NCBI GenBank assembly: GCA_016190755.1 | Contig: JACPPY010000098.1 | Span: 1-32,372, forward strand | Length of the DNA stretch: 32,372 bases | Direction of reading: 5' to 3' | DNA from: Chloroflexota bacterium | GTDB lineage: Bacteria; Chloroflexota; Dehalococcoidia; JACPPY01 | In this document: piece by piece, positions 1 through 7,756 of the stretch | How positions within the stretch are numbered: position 1 is the stretch's first letter | Layout of the letters: each line of letters begins with the position of its first letter | The notes under the pieces: generated by a model | Told to the model about the DNA's origin: nothing | The model's input: only the letters and a program-made list of their open reading frames with translations | The model's database searches: none | Translations under genes and position numbers: made by a program

Positions 1-244
1 CCAAAGCAGACACGGCTACCAGGCCCAGCGCATAGAAGATGGAAGAGCCAACGTCTCCATACCCAACACTGTACAGGCCGGGTATGCCCAGCACCCGACG
101 AAGGTGGAATCGTCGAGTGCGATGCGGCCTCACCACGCGGTCTCCTGGGCGTAGTATCGGTAGAACGTCGGGATGGGCGAACTTCTCGCCGGCGGCCCCT
201 CGATCCGGAGGGGAGGGCGGACTTTCCTCGGGCGGCTTTTCCAT
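1..244 (-). CDS. APC-family permease, N-terminal fragment (runs off the left edge)
   Basis: Reading the minus strand from the ATG at 244 gives 81 codons before the window ends. Residues 43-78 are the same as residues 47-82 of the permease encoded at 328-2001, including the first membrane segment with the motif YGDVGSSIFYALG. It is therefore the start of a second amino acid/polyamine/organocation permease lying directly downstream of, and co-directional with, the complete one. The first 40 residues differ: they are rich in Pro and Glu and form a cytoplasmic tail. Only the start is visible, so the substrate and integrity of the gene cannot be judged. No good ribosome binding site is seen; a hairpin lies immediately before the start. 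Confidence 0.85.
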   Translation of the reverse strand, partial: MEKPPEESPPSPPDRGAAGEKFAHPDVLPILRPGDRVVRPHRTRRFHLRRVLGIPGLYSVGYGDVGSSIFYALGLVAVSAL

Positions 245-257
245 GTTAAAACCAACC

Positions 258-280
258 GGCCAGGTCGTACCGACCTGGCC
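258..280 (-). terminator. Perfect 10-bp hairpin between the tandem permeases
   Basis: A perfect inverted repeat, GGCCAGGTCG with a 3-nt loop, lies between the stop of the complete permease (328) and the start of the partial one (244). On the minus strand it is followed by GGTTGGTTTT, a weak T tract, so it may be an intrinsic terminator or attenuator. Because the stem ends only 13 bases before the ATG at 244, it could equally control translation of the downstream gene. Confidence 0.5.
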
Positions 281-327
281 GCCAAACTCATACTATCATA
301 GTCTTCCCATGCGATGGATAAGCCGGA

Positions 328-2001
328 CTATTTGGTCATCTCTTCTCCAAAGCGGGGCGCTACGCCCGGGGATGTCTTCTCCTCCTGGTCAGGCTCTCCT
401 GGCTCTTTTCCGCTGCCTCCCCCGGTCAACGGCATGCCCTTTACCTTCCGGTACAGCATATATATCATGAGGCCAATGGCCATCCAGCTCAGTCCAAACC
501 ATCGGCTATAGGGTTGCATGACTATCACTACCACCCAGACGGTCATGCTGGCCACCAATCCCAATATGGCTGTGATGGGCATGCGACGTCCCATTATTGG
601 TATATTCAGCCCAAGCTTGAAGGGACGTGGTCTGTCAGGACTCTTGACACGCAGCATGAGTATGGATGCATGGGCCAGCGCAAAAGTAAGCATCGAGCCA
701 AAGGCATACAGGCCGCCCAGGATGGTGAACATGTTCGGCAGAAAAAGGCCCTGGACCAGCACTGCTATCGCGACGCCCGCAAACACTATTATGGCCACAT
801 ACGGTGTCTTGAAACGGCTATGGACTCGTCCGAACACCGGCGGAAGGCTGTGGTTCTCGGCCAGGGAGAAGGTAATACGTGATATCCCCAGGAGCCCTGC
901 ATTGCCCGCCACAGTTAGTATGGCGGCGCCCATCACAGCCACTGCCGGGGGGAACACGGATCGGAACAGGTTCACGAAGAAGGCTATTACAGCATGCGAG
1001 GCAGGGTCACTTGAATGCTGATCTGCGAAGCTGTTCGGGTCGATCCCCAAGTAAACGCCGTTGGCAACTCCAGCCAATGCATCCTCGGACCACTTGCCCG
1101 CCAGGTCCGTAGGGTTCATGACGCTAAAAGCGGTAATGGATACACCCGCAAAGACGACCAGCACAGTCACGATCATCAGCAAAAGCGCGCGTGGCACGCG
1201 CTTTTGCGGTTCGCGGGCCTCGCCAGCCAGCTGGGATACAGACTCTATGCCCGTATAGGCCACGGTGGCTATCGCAACGCCGAATACCAGGTTGCCGAGG
1301 TCCGGCCAGTTTCTTGTTATGCGCTGCCATATCTCACCAGCTTTGAAGAAAAGGCCGACTCCAGTGACTATAAGCAAGGCCTGTATGAGCAGAACAAAGA
1401 CCGTGAGCGTAAAGTTGAATCCACTGGACTCCCGTACGCCCAGCACGTTGATCACCATGAGGAAGGCGATGACACCAACGGCGAAGAATGTCGCTGTGGA
1501 AGGCTCTTTCAGCACCGGCCAGAAGTACCCTAGGTAGTGCGGCACTGTGAGGATGGAGATAGATATGGTAATGATATATCCGAACATGAGTGACCAGCCG
1601 GCCCAAAAGGCGATCAGGTCATTGAAGGCGCGGCGGGCGAAGGACGCCGAGCCCCCGGCCTCGGGGAACATGGCAGTGCCCTCGGCATAGGTCAACGCAG
1701 TGAACACGAAGAATATCCCGGCAACGAATAGTGCAACAGGGGTGGCGCCCAATGCCGCCACGGCCACCAGGCCCAGCGCATAGAAGATGGAAGAGCCAAC
1801 GTCTCCATACCCAACACTGTACAGGCCGGGTATGCCCAGCACCCGACGAAGGTGAAATCTACTAGAGCGATGTACCCGGACAACCTGGTCTCCAGGACGC
1901 AGGTGCGGCAACTTCTCAATACGACGGCGAAGCACTCCATCACCCCTGGAGTGAGGCTCGTGGTCCATATGGTCTGTGTTTTCCGTAGTTGGCCTAACCA
2001 T
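328..2001 (-). CDS. APC superfamily amino acid/cation permease
   Basis: A 557-aa polytopic inner-membrane protein of the amino acid/polyamine/organocation superfamily. About 50 polar N-terminal residues precede the first membrane helix, which carries the motif YGDVGSSIFYALG (residues 65-77). The usual unwound helix and a Pro-Glu-Ala-Gly-Gly segment (MFPEAGGSASFARRAF) follow, as in APC transporters of the 2.A.3 type. Roughly twelve hydrophobic segments can be counted, and the C-terminus is a charged, Gly/Pro/Glu-rich tail. The start is uncertain: ATG at 2001 gives the longest form, but in-frame ATG codons at 1968 and 1962 are also possible. A second copy begins downstream at 244. The substrate cannot be told from sequence; amino acid uptake is the default guess. 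Confidence 0.85.
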   Translation of the reverse strand: MVRPTTENTDHMDHEPHSRGDGVLRRRIEKLPHLRPGDQVVRVHRSSRFHLRRVLGIPGLYSVGYGDVGSSIFYALGLVAVAALGATPVALFVAGIFFVFTALTYAEGTAMFPEAGGSASFARRAFNDLIAFWAGWSLMFGYIITISISILTVPHYLGYFWPVLKEPSTATFFAVGVIAFLMVINVLGVRESSGFNFTLTVFVLLIQALLIVTGVGLFFKAGEIWQRITRNWPDLGNLVFGVAIATVAYTGIESVSQLAGEAREPQKRVPRALLLMIVTVLVVFAGVSITAFSVMNPTDLAGKWSEDALAGVANGVYLGIDPNSFADQHSSDPASHAVIAFFVNLFRSVFPPAVAVMGAAILTVAGNAGLLGISRITFSLAENHSLPPVFGRVHSRFKTPYVAIIVFAGVAIAVLVQGLFLPNMFTILGGLYAFGSMLTFALAHASILMLRVKSPDRPRPFKLGLNIPIMGRRMPITAILGLVASMTVWVVVIVMQPYSRWFGLSWMAIGLMIYMLYRKVKGMPLTGGGSGKEPGEPDQEEKTSPGVAPRFGEEMTK

Positions 2002-2486
2002 GTTGACTACAGAATACCATATTGCGGTGCGGCTCCGGAGTCAGCACAGGACCACGGGTGACCCACCGCCACCAGCCTGACGCACCAGCCGAAATAACCA
2101 TGCGCTGCATTTTATTCGTCTCCACTATCCCAGTCAATTCCTGCTGCCCCGGGGCAAGACTGGATCCCTCCGTCGCCCTCGCCCCCTCGCCCCCCCCGTC
2201 GCCCGGGACGGTTGACGATACACTACGCTTTTGCTAAACTTCCGTTCGGGTTTTGCCTCACGGACAACACCCTCCTGTATACCAAGCGTACCTCGTACCT
2301 GGCCGTGCGGCATGATTGACTGCATCTTTAGTAGTTGCGTCGTTCCAGCTCCGGGCACATTCCTGTCCTCATGCGAGGCCGGGATATGCCACATTTACAG
2401 GAGATTCCCCTACAACAAAGGCCACGGACGTTTCCGCTCCGTGCCTGCCTGTCCCACGAACAAGCCCATAATAGGAGTTTTCGCGC
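2002..2486. other. Divergent intergenic region, 485 bp
   Basis: The stretch separates the minus-strand permease from the plus-strand DUF47-pit pair. It holds a C-rich run around 2170-2205, one good plus-strand promoter (2212-2240) and about 245 bases of leader. A small hairpin, CACGGA at 2423-2428 pairing with TCCGTG at 2438-2443, lies in the leader. I see no convincing gene and no riboswitch that I recognise. Confidence 0.5.
2212..2240 (+). promoter_or_regulatory. Predicted sigma-70 promoter for the DUF47-pit operon
   Basis: TTGACG (2212-2217), a 17-base spacer, then TAAACT (2235-2240). The -35 matches consensus at five of six bases and the -10 at four of six. It would start transcription near 2247, leaving a long untranslated leader before the ATG at 2487. 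Confidence 0.5.
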
Positions 2487-3116
2487 ATGCCTAGATTCTC
2501 ATTTATTCCGAGGGAGCAGAAGTTCTTCGACCTTTTCGAACAAGATGCGACGAACCTGGTGAAAGGCGCCCACGCGTTGTCTGATTTGATCGAACACTGG
2601 GACAACATAGAGGATAGAGTAAAAGCCATCGCCGATATCGAGCACTCCGGGGACGCCATAACTCACGAGATCATTTACAATTTACATCGCACTTTTGTGA
2701 CACCGTTGGATCGTGAGGACATCACTGCCCTGGCGAACGCCATCGACGATGTCATGGACTTTATCCAGGCTGCGTCAGACATCATGCTCCTGTACAAGAT
2801 ACAACAGCCAACTCCGAGGGCGCATGAACTGGCCCACGTCATACTGGATGCCTGCCAGGAGATCGAGCGGGCCGTGCCAATAGTCCGACACCAGGGCAAA
2901 CTGCGCGATGTACTGCCTTTCTGCGTGGAGTTGAACCGGCTGGAGAACGATGCCGACGAGATATACCGTGCAGCATTAAGCGAATTATTCTCGGACACGA
3001 AGGATTTCGCGTTCATCATCAAGTGGCGTGAGATATACGAGCAACTGGAAAGCGCCACCGATCGCTGTGAGGATGTGGCCAACGTCCTTGAAGGGGTGGC
3101 CCTCAAGTATGCCTAG
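2487..3116 (+). CDS. DUF47 / PhoU-like regulatory protein of a phosphate permease
   Basis: A 209-aa all-helical cytoplasmic protein of the DUF47 (PhoU-like, TIGR00153) family. The family is usually encoded beside a Pit-type permease and is thought to modulate its activity. Features seen are the N-terminal FFDLFEQDATNLVKGA helix, the conserved IEHSGDAITHEI segment, which is similar to a PhoU metal-binding ExxxD pattern, the FVTPLDREDI segment, and a matching second half (NRLENDADEIY, LESATDRCEDVANVLEG). Length is normal for the family. AGGAG at 2473-2477 precedes the ATG by nine bases. The last eight bases overlap the start of the pit gene, indicating coupled translation and a functional pair. 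Confidence 0.93.
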   Translation: MPRFSFIPREQKFFDLFEQDATNLVKGAHALSDLIEHWDNIEDRVKAIADIEHSGDAITHEIIYNLHRTFVTPLDREDITALANAIDDVMDFIQAASDIMLLYKIQQPTPRAHELAHVILDACQEIERAVPIVRHQGKLRDVLPFCVELNRLENDADEIYRAALSELFSDTKDFAFIIKWREIYEQLESATDRCEDVANVLEGVALKYA

Positions 3117-4098
3117 CGGCGATTTTGTGATCGTCCTGATACTGGTGCTGGCGGCCGAGTTCGTCAACGGATGGACCGACGCCCCCAATGCCATTGCAAC
3201 AGTCGTTTCCACCAGGGTGCTATCGCCTCTCAAGGCAGTATTGATGGCCAGTGTGCTCAACATGGCCGGGGTCCTGCTGACCGGCACCGCTGTGGCGACT
3301 ACTATCGGCAAAGGGATCGTACGCACGAACACGATCAACATAGAGGTGGTTGCCGCGGCCATGATAGCCATAGTTGCCTGGAGCGGCATAACCTGGAAGT
3401 TGGCGTTGCCAACCAGCAAGAGCCATGAACTTGTCGCCGGACTCTCTGGCGCCGCGCTTGTCACTGCCGGATTAGGTACACTAGAGTGGTCTGGATGGCA
3501 GAAGGTTCTGATAGGATTAGGTTTCTCCACCGCGCTGGGATTCACATTGAGCATCGTATTGATGTCCGGCGTTTACTGGTCCCTTCGACGGACTGGTACG
3601 GCAACAACACGGCGTCTTTTCGGCCGTCTCCAAATTCTCTCCTCAGGCTTCATGGCTTTCAGCCACGGCAGCAACGACGGCCAGAAGTTCATCGGTGTCT
3701 TCACACTTGCCCTCGTGCTGCAAGGCACTCTAGGAGAGTTCCAGGTGCCGCTGTGGGTCATTGTTCTCTGCGGGGTCACGATGGCCCTTGGGACGAGCAT
3801 CGGCGGTTGGCGCATACTCAGAACCGTTGGTTTCCGCCTGACCATGCTGGAGCCGGTCCATGGGTTTGTCGCTGAGACGTCCGCTAGCATGGCGATACTC
3901 GTGGCTTCGGTCTCCGGCATACCACTCAGCACAACGCATACGATAAACACCTCGATAATGGGCGTTGGCGCGAGCCGACGACTGTCGGCGGTGCGCTGGG
4001 GCGTAACTCGTCACATAGTCATGGCGTGGTTGCTCACCTTCCCGGCGTGTGCGCTCATGGGCGGCATATTTGCCCTGCTGCTGAAGCCGCTGTTCTAG
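3109..4098 (+). CDS. pit: Pit-family inorganic phosphate transporter
   Basis: A 329-aa integral membrane protein of the PiT family (PF01384), which carries phosphate, or in some members sulfate, with cation symport. Both halves of the family's internal duplication are visible: GWTDAPNA at residues 21-28 and SHGSNDGQKF at 185-194. Each half is followed by a second conserved motif, PTSKSHELVAG and PLSTTHTINTSIMGVG. About nine hydrophobic helices are present. An upstream in-frame ATG at 3028 lies inside the DUF47 gene in another frame; the ATG at 3109 is preferred because the protein then begins at the first transmembrane helix. It overlaps the DUF47 gene by 8 bp, so the two are almost certainly co-translated. 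Confidence 0.93.
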   Translation: MPSGDFVIVLILVLAAEFVNGWTDAPNAIATVVSTRVLSPLKAVLMASVLNMAGVLLTGTAVATTIGKGIVRTNTINIEVVAAAMIAIVAWSGITWKLALPTSKSHELVAGLSGAALVTAGLGTLEWSGWQKVLIGLGFSTALGFTLSIVLMSGVYWSLRRTGTATTRRLFGRLQILSSGFMAFSHGSNDGQKFIGVFTLALVLQGTLGEFQVPLWVIVLCGVTMALGTSIGGWRILRTVGFRLTMLEPVHGFVAETSASMAILVASVSGIPLSTTHTINTSIMGVGASRRLSAVRWGVTRHIVMAWLLTFPACALMGGIFALLLKPLF

Positions 4099-4135
4099 TC
4101 ACAGGATCGAGACAATCGCCGGGCGGTCCTCGCGT

Positions 4136-5788
4136 TCACCCGATCCTCTTGTGGCGCATGCGCACGATAACCACCAACGTTATCAGTGCGGCGATGAAAG
4201 CGATGAGCGATGCCCCGGCAATGATAGCCTTGGTGATGAGCCGATCTATGAACGACGGGCCATCGCCTATCGGCGCTGTGGTAGTCCGCTCCGACTGTAC
4301 TACCAGGCCGAACATCGAGAAGCGGTTCACCAGGGCACTGACGGTGTGCCCCTTAGTATCTACTATGCTTGGCACAAGCGTCCAAGCCGTTTTGGCCTTG
4401 TCGTAGTAGCCCACTTGAAGGGCAGCTTCGGTGTAGCCCGAGGGTATCGCCGCGGGATCATAGGCCAGGGTTACTTTGACTGGGGGGCTGAAGGATGCAT
4501 CCTCGGGCTGGAAATCATAGGCTACGAGCACTGCTCCACCCAGCAGTTGCGGCGGCTGGGTCACCAGCTTGATCGCTACTTGCGGCAACGGATTGCCCGA
4601 TGCATCCAGCGCCCTCGTGCCTTCACTTATCTCAACCCGAGCCTTCTTGTCCTCTGAAGCCAGCACCATGGACAGCAGCATGACTCCCTTATCATCCATA
4701 ACCCTTTGCGCCACTGGAGGTGGAGGTTGAGTTGTGCTGCCGGGCGGCGAAGTTTGGCCGGGTAACGTGGTCTTGGGTATGGGTGTGACAGTGACTGTAA
4801 CTGTATCCAGCGGCGTCGTGCCGGGGCCGGAGGGCGACAGAGTGGTGAAGATGAGATCATCGGAAGAATACGAATTGCCCATGGCATCCTTTATGCGTAC
4901 CCGGTAATGATATGTTGTCCCTGCCAACAGTCCCGTTATGGTGACCGCGTGGCCGGTGTTGGGGGATGCGGCGCCACCCACTGTCCAGGGGTAGTTGTTT
5001 GCTGTTACACTATAATCCAGCCAACTTAACACCGGCTTGTTAGTGCTCCAGGTGATTATGGCCGAGGCCTCTTGCACCTTCATCACTTTTATGTCAAACG
5101 CCGCCGGAAGGGCGGTATCGACCTCAAAGTCCAATGTGGCAGCGTTGCCAACGTTCCCCACGCCGTCCTTGGCCTTCACAGATAAGGAATGCTTCCCGTC
5201 GGAGACTGCGTCGGTAGCAGTCCAGTTCGGCGCATTTGAGAGCCACTGCAATGGTCCGGAATCCAGGCTCACGCCATATGATTGAATACCGGAGAGGTTA
5301 TCGGTAGACGGGCTCCACGAGAATGAAGGCTTGTTGATCTTCTTCGGTGTGGTAATCTGCAGGCCGGAAGGGGCCGTGGGGCCTTCGGAGTCAGGCACTG
5401 TCAGGTTCATCTCTTTTATGCTACCGCTGTCGAAGTTGCTGGTTTCCTGGGCCTTAACGTCATTGACGTAGAACTCTATGGTTTCGCCACGCGAGATAGT
5501 ATAGTCGGGCGGGTCCTGGACCAGAAGGCGATCATCGGGCGACCCGCCGTACCTGCCTGCCATGCCCACTGTTGTTGGATCGTAGGTAGCATCCTTTCCA
5601 GCGACCCTGGTAGTGACTTTCGATCCCGGCAGGGCCGGTTGGCTTCGCTCCGGACCGGTTATGGTCACGACACCGTGGTAAAACGCGGGCAACTGCGCAA
5701 CTGCCGTGACAACGCTGCTGACCAGTAGAGCAGCAGCAATGGCAGGCAAAAAAGTGATTATCCTTGCAAAGGCCCTATGTCGCGGCAT
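4136..5788 (-). CDS. Exported, membrane-anchored surface protein with Ig/fibronectin-like domains
   Basis: A 550-aa protein not tied to a known gene name. Residues 10-31 form a signal peptide with a likely cleavage after AVA (29-31). Residues 33-130 are a beta-rich domain of the form xAFYHGVVTI...GETIEFYVND, seen in secreted proteins of several anaerobes. An Ig-like domain (about 140-225) and a fibronectin type III domain (about 228-316, with GLLAGTTYHYRVR) follow. A Thr/Pro linker occupies 317-360. The next domain resembles ZU5 folds (VKVTLAYDPAAIP ... RFSMFGLVVQ), and a transmembrane helix near 520-542 ends in RMRHKRIG, placing the protein outside the membrane with an inside basic tail. GGAGGGT (5791-5797) lies close before the ATG. 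A surface structural or adhesive role is inferred. Confidence 0.85.
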   Translation of the reverse strand: MPRHRAFARIITFLPAIAAALLVSSVVTAVAQLPAFYHGVVTITGPERSQPALPGSKVTTRVAGKDATYDPTTVGMAGRYGGSPDDRLLVQDPPDYTISRGETIEFYVNDVKAQETSNFDSGSIKEMNLTVPDSEGPTAPSGLQITTPKKINKPSFSWSPSTDNLSGIQSYGVSLDSGPLQWLSNAPNWTATDAVSDGKHSLSVKAKDGVGNVGNAATLDFEVDTALPAAFDIKVMKVQEASAIITWSTNKPVLSWLDYSVTANNYPWTVGGAASPNTGHAVTITGLLAGTTYHYRVRIKDAMGNSYSSDDLIFTTLSPSGPGTTPLDTVTVTVTPIPKTTLPGQTSPPGSTTQPPPPVAQRVMDDKGVMLLSMVLASEDKKARVEISEGTRALDASGNPLPQVAIKLVTQPPQLLGGAVLVAYDFQPEDASFSPPVKVTLAYDPAAIPSGYTEAALQVGYYDKAKTAWTLVPSIVDTKGHTVSALVNRFSMFGLVVQSERTTTAPIGDGPSFIDRLITKAIIAGASLIAFIAALITLVVIVRMRHKRIG

Positions 5789-5800
5789 ATACCCTCCGAC

Positions 5801-5834
5801 AAAAAGAAATGGGGCGGCCGACGCCGCCCCATTT
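5801..5834 (-). terminator. Strong intrinsic terminator between the two surface-protein genes
   Basis: A 12-bp perfect stem (5807-5818 with 5823-5834, core GGGGCGGC/GCCGCCCC) with a CGAC loop. On the minus strand it is followed by CTTTTTG. It should end transcription of the gene at 5863-7020, yet the next gene's ribosome binding site starts right after it, so that gene is either read through or has its own promoter inside the upstream gene. Confidence 0.8.
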
Positions 5835-5862
5835 TACGCGGAGAGAAAGGTTATGTCTATGT

Positions 5863-7020
5863 CTAATCAAACGGGTTCCAGGAACTCATTCCTATCGGTG
5901 TATTGGAACTACCGGCGAGCGTACCATCGCTGTCCATGAACACCCAGTAACCCCCGCCGACCGTAAGCTGCGGCGCTGTTCCTGAATCTGCGTTATACAC
6001 GAAGGACCCCTGATTGAAGCCCCATGTGTAGCTTGCGCCGGAGGAGAAGTCCTCTGTGTAACTCCATACTTCACCCGGGCTTACAACCACACTGTAAAGC
6101 CCCTTTATCGAGCCGAACGCCTGGTCCAGGGGAATCTCAAAGTAGGACTGGCCACCTGCCGCGTTTTTGCCACTCAATACCGCCGGGCCGACGAGGTTCC
6201 ACCCTTTTTTCAGGCTCTGGCCTGCCGGAGGCATTGCCTGGCGAGAGAATATCAATGGTAGCGTAGCGAAGTCCCTCGTATGCAAGTACACCGCATTGAG
6301 CGGAGTGAGCGTGTCAAAGGAAGAATTCACGTTAACCCACTTCTGCGTCCGGGCATCCCATTTGACAGCAGCGTCATATTGCAGGCCTGACCCAAGGTTG
6401 ACTATATCTTTCCACTTGCTTACGCCGAGGGCGACAGGGGTGGACACCAGGTTCCAACCCGGAAGCATAGGCCGCTGCATGTCCACAACTGTGACGCTGC
6501 TGTTATAGACCGTACCATTGACTTTCACAGGAAGCTTGACTTTGCCCAGCACGGCTTCCTGGAACAAGACGGTTTCCGCCAGGGCCTTCACAAGGGCGCT
6601 CGGTTCACTTACTTCCATTTCCGAGCCAAGCTCGTGAACCCAGGCGCCTAACGCATCATCCCAAACGAACGGAATAGCGGCAAAGGCCGCCATGCGGGCT
6701 TCATAAGCTTCCCTCAACGCAGACGGCAGGTACTGGAGGCGCCCGGCGGCGGTGGGGAAGATCGATTCGAACACCGTTTTCAGGTTGAGCGTCACCGTCG
6801 AGGTCTCAGACGCGTATACTATCACTGTCGCGCGCACCGGGCCGGATTCAAAGTTGGCTGCTGGGAGCACTCCGAGGCCCCACAAGGATACTGTTGGCGG
6901 GGAAACAACGATCCTCGGCGCCGCGGCGTGAGCGGACATAGGCAGCCCAACAACACCGGAGACTACGAGGACCAACGACAAAATGATACCTAGTGCCTTG
7001 ACGCGGGCTCTCCTGAACAT
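5863..7020 (-). CDS. Secreted protein with two GWNLV repeats, function unknown
   Basis: A 385-aa exported protein that I cannot name. Residues 1-32 are a classic signal peptide (FRRARVK, hydrophobic core, AHA cleavage site). The middle region (about 35-180) is predicted to be beta-rich with one helical stretch (about 97-117). Two related modules follow, one starting at GWNLVS (188-193) and one at GWNLVG (273-278). Each runs to an aromatic-rich segment: NAVYLHTRD in the first and GGGYWVFMDSDG in the second. Modules of this GWNL type occur in many extracellular bacterial and archaeal proteins. No transmembrane anchor or sorting signal is seen at the C-terminus. AGGAGG stands seven bases before the ATG. 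It probably works at the cell surface, perhaps with the neighbouring anchored protein. Confidence 0.8.
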   Translation of the reverse strand: MFRRARVKALGIILSLVLVVSGVVGLPMSAHAAAPRIVVSPPTVSLWGLGVLPAANFESGPVRATVIVYASETSTVTLNLKTVFESIFPTAAGRLQYLPSALREAYEARMAAFAAIPFVWDDALGAWVHELGSEMEVSEPSALVKALAETVLFQEAVLGKVKLPVKVNGTVYNSSVTVVDMQRPMLPGWNLVSTPVALGVSKWKDIVNLGSGLQYDAAVKWDARTQKWVNVNSSFDTLTPLNAVYLHTRDFATLPLIFSRQAMPPAGQSLKKGWNLVGPAVLSGKNAAGGQSYFEIPLDQAFGSIKGLYSVVVSPGEVWSYTEDFSSGASYTWGFNQGSFVYNADSGTAPQLTVGGGYWVFMDSDGTLAGSSNTPIGMSSWNPFD

Positions 7021-7174
7021 GCTACCCTCCTGATAACCAAAAAATTAAAAATGTACAATCAGGCTATCGCACCAGCGGTCTCGAGAGAAGGCAATGTTCC
7101 ACAACGTGCCACTATTACAAAACGCACACCTGGCGCACACAATTACCGGAGCAGGATAGCACGACCCACCTAGG

Positions 7175-7203
7175 TTGTCAATGCCCTCTTGCGGAAGTAT
7201 AAT
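7175..7203 (+). promoter_or_regulatory. Near-consensus sigma-70 promoter of tRNA-Arg
   Basis: TTGTCA (7175-7180), 17-base spacer, then TATAAT (7198-7203). The -10 is perfect and the -35 has one mismatch. It lies about 38 bases before the tRNA, as expected for a stable-RNA promoter. Confidence 0.8.
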
Positions 7204-7241
7204 TTTTGACGAAGCACAGTCACGTGAGGCACATTTCTTAC

Positions 7242-7317
7242 GTCCCCGTAGCTCAGTGGATAGAGCGGCTGCCTTCTAAGCAGAAGGTCGTGAGTTCGAA
7301 TCTCACCGGGGATACCA
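7242..7317 (+). tRNA. tRNA-Arg (anticodon TCT), CCA encoded
   Basis: The acceptor stem GTCCCCG pairs with CGGGGAT; its outermost pair is G-U. The D arm is GCTC...GAGC, the anticodon loop is CTTCTAA with TCT in the centre, and the T arm is GTGAG-TTCGAAT-CTCAC. The discriminator A at 7314 is followed by an encoded CCA (7315-7317). The first pair of the anticodon stem appears to be a G-A mismatch. It reads AGA and, by wobble, AGG codons, which are common in the neighbouring genes. Confidence 0.96.
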
Positions 7318-7513
7318 GAAACCTCGTTGGAGCCCGTGCTTGCCGAGGGTCATTCCAGTCTGCGGCGATTGCGAATAGGCGTTGCTTAGCTGTCGTCCTC
7401 ATTTCTGGCATGGTCCTGGTTTCACCTCTGCAGCTAGGTGCCGGTCGAATTCCGCCGCGCGTGAAGGGTGCGACGATTCCACTTCAGTGCGTTAGGCCAG
7501 ACGTTCTCGAAGA

Positions 7514-7543
7514 TTGACAGAAACATAGCACCAAGAATATCAT
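7514..7543 (+). promoter_or_regulatory. Predicted promoter of the oadG-like/oadB genes
   Basis: A perfect -35 TTGACA (7514-7519), an 18-base spacer and TATCAT (7538-7543, five of six). Predicted start near 7550, about 40 bases before the ATG of the 54-aa gene. The region between the tRNA and this promoter shows nothing else. Confidence 0.7.
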
Positions 7544-7588
7544 CGTCCCGCGCTGCGGGTGAAGGAAAATACTTGAAACAGGCCAGCC

Positions 7589-7753
7589 ATGTTACTCAGG
7601 GCAATTGAGTTTTCAATTATGGTCTTTGCCGGCACACTGGTCGTGTCGTTTGCAATCGCCGGGCTGATAAAAGCCATCGCCTCCATAATCCAACGGGGCG
7701 ACCACAAGGCCAGTCAACCGCCAAAACCTGCAGCCGGGAAAGGCGGTGCCTGA
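7589..7753 (+). CDS. Small OadG-like gamma subunit of a Na+-pump decarboxylase (54 aa)
   Basis: A 54-aa protein. Residues 8-30 form one hydrophobic helix (IEFSIMVFAGTLVVSFAIAG), followed by a short basic/polar tail rich in Pro, Lys and Gly. This is the layout of OadG/GcdD-type gamma subunits, single-span proteins with a Pro/Ala-rich tail that hold the decarboxylase complex together, although it is short for the family (usually 80 aa or more). No strong ribosome binding site is seen; an in-frame stop at 7574 rules out a much longer form. The stop is three bases before the ATG of the beta-subunit gene and a good promoter lies upstream, which supports the assignment. Sequence similarity alone would not be enough. 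Confidence 0.65.
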   Translation: MLLRAIEFSIMVFAGTLVVSFAIAGLIKAIASIIQRGDHKASQPPKPAAGKGGA

Positions 7754-7756
7754 AAC

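Noticed and set aside
2212-2486. Known riboswitch in the DUF47-pit leader
   Set aside because: No consensus core of a class I know could be matched by eye.
7206-7517. 103-codon open frame over the tRNA region
   Set aside because: It reads through the tRNA-Arg and its flank; no ribosome binding site and no recognisable protein content.
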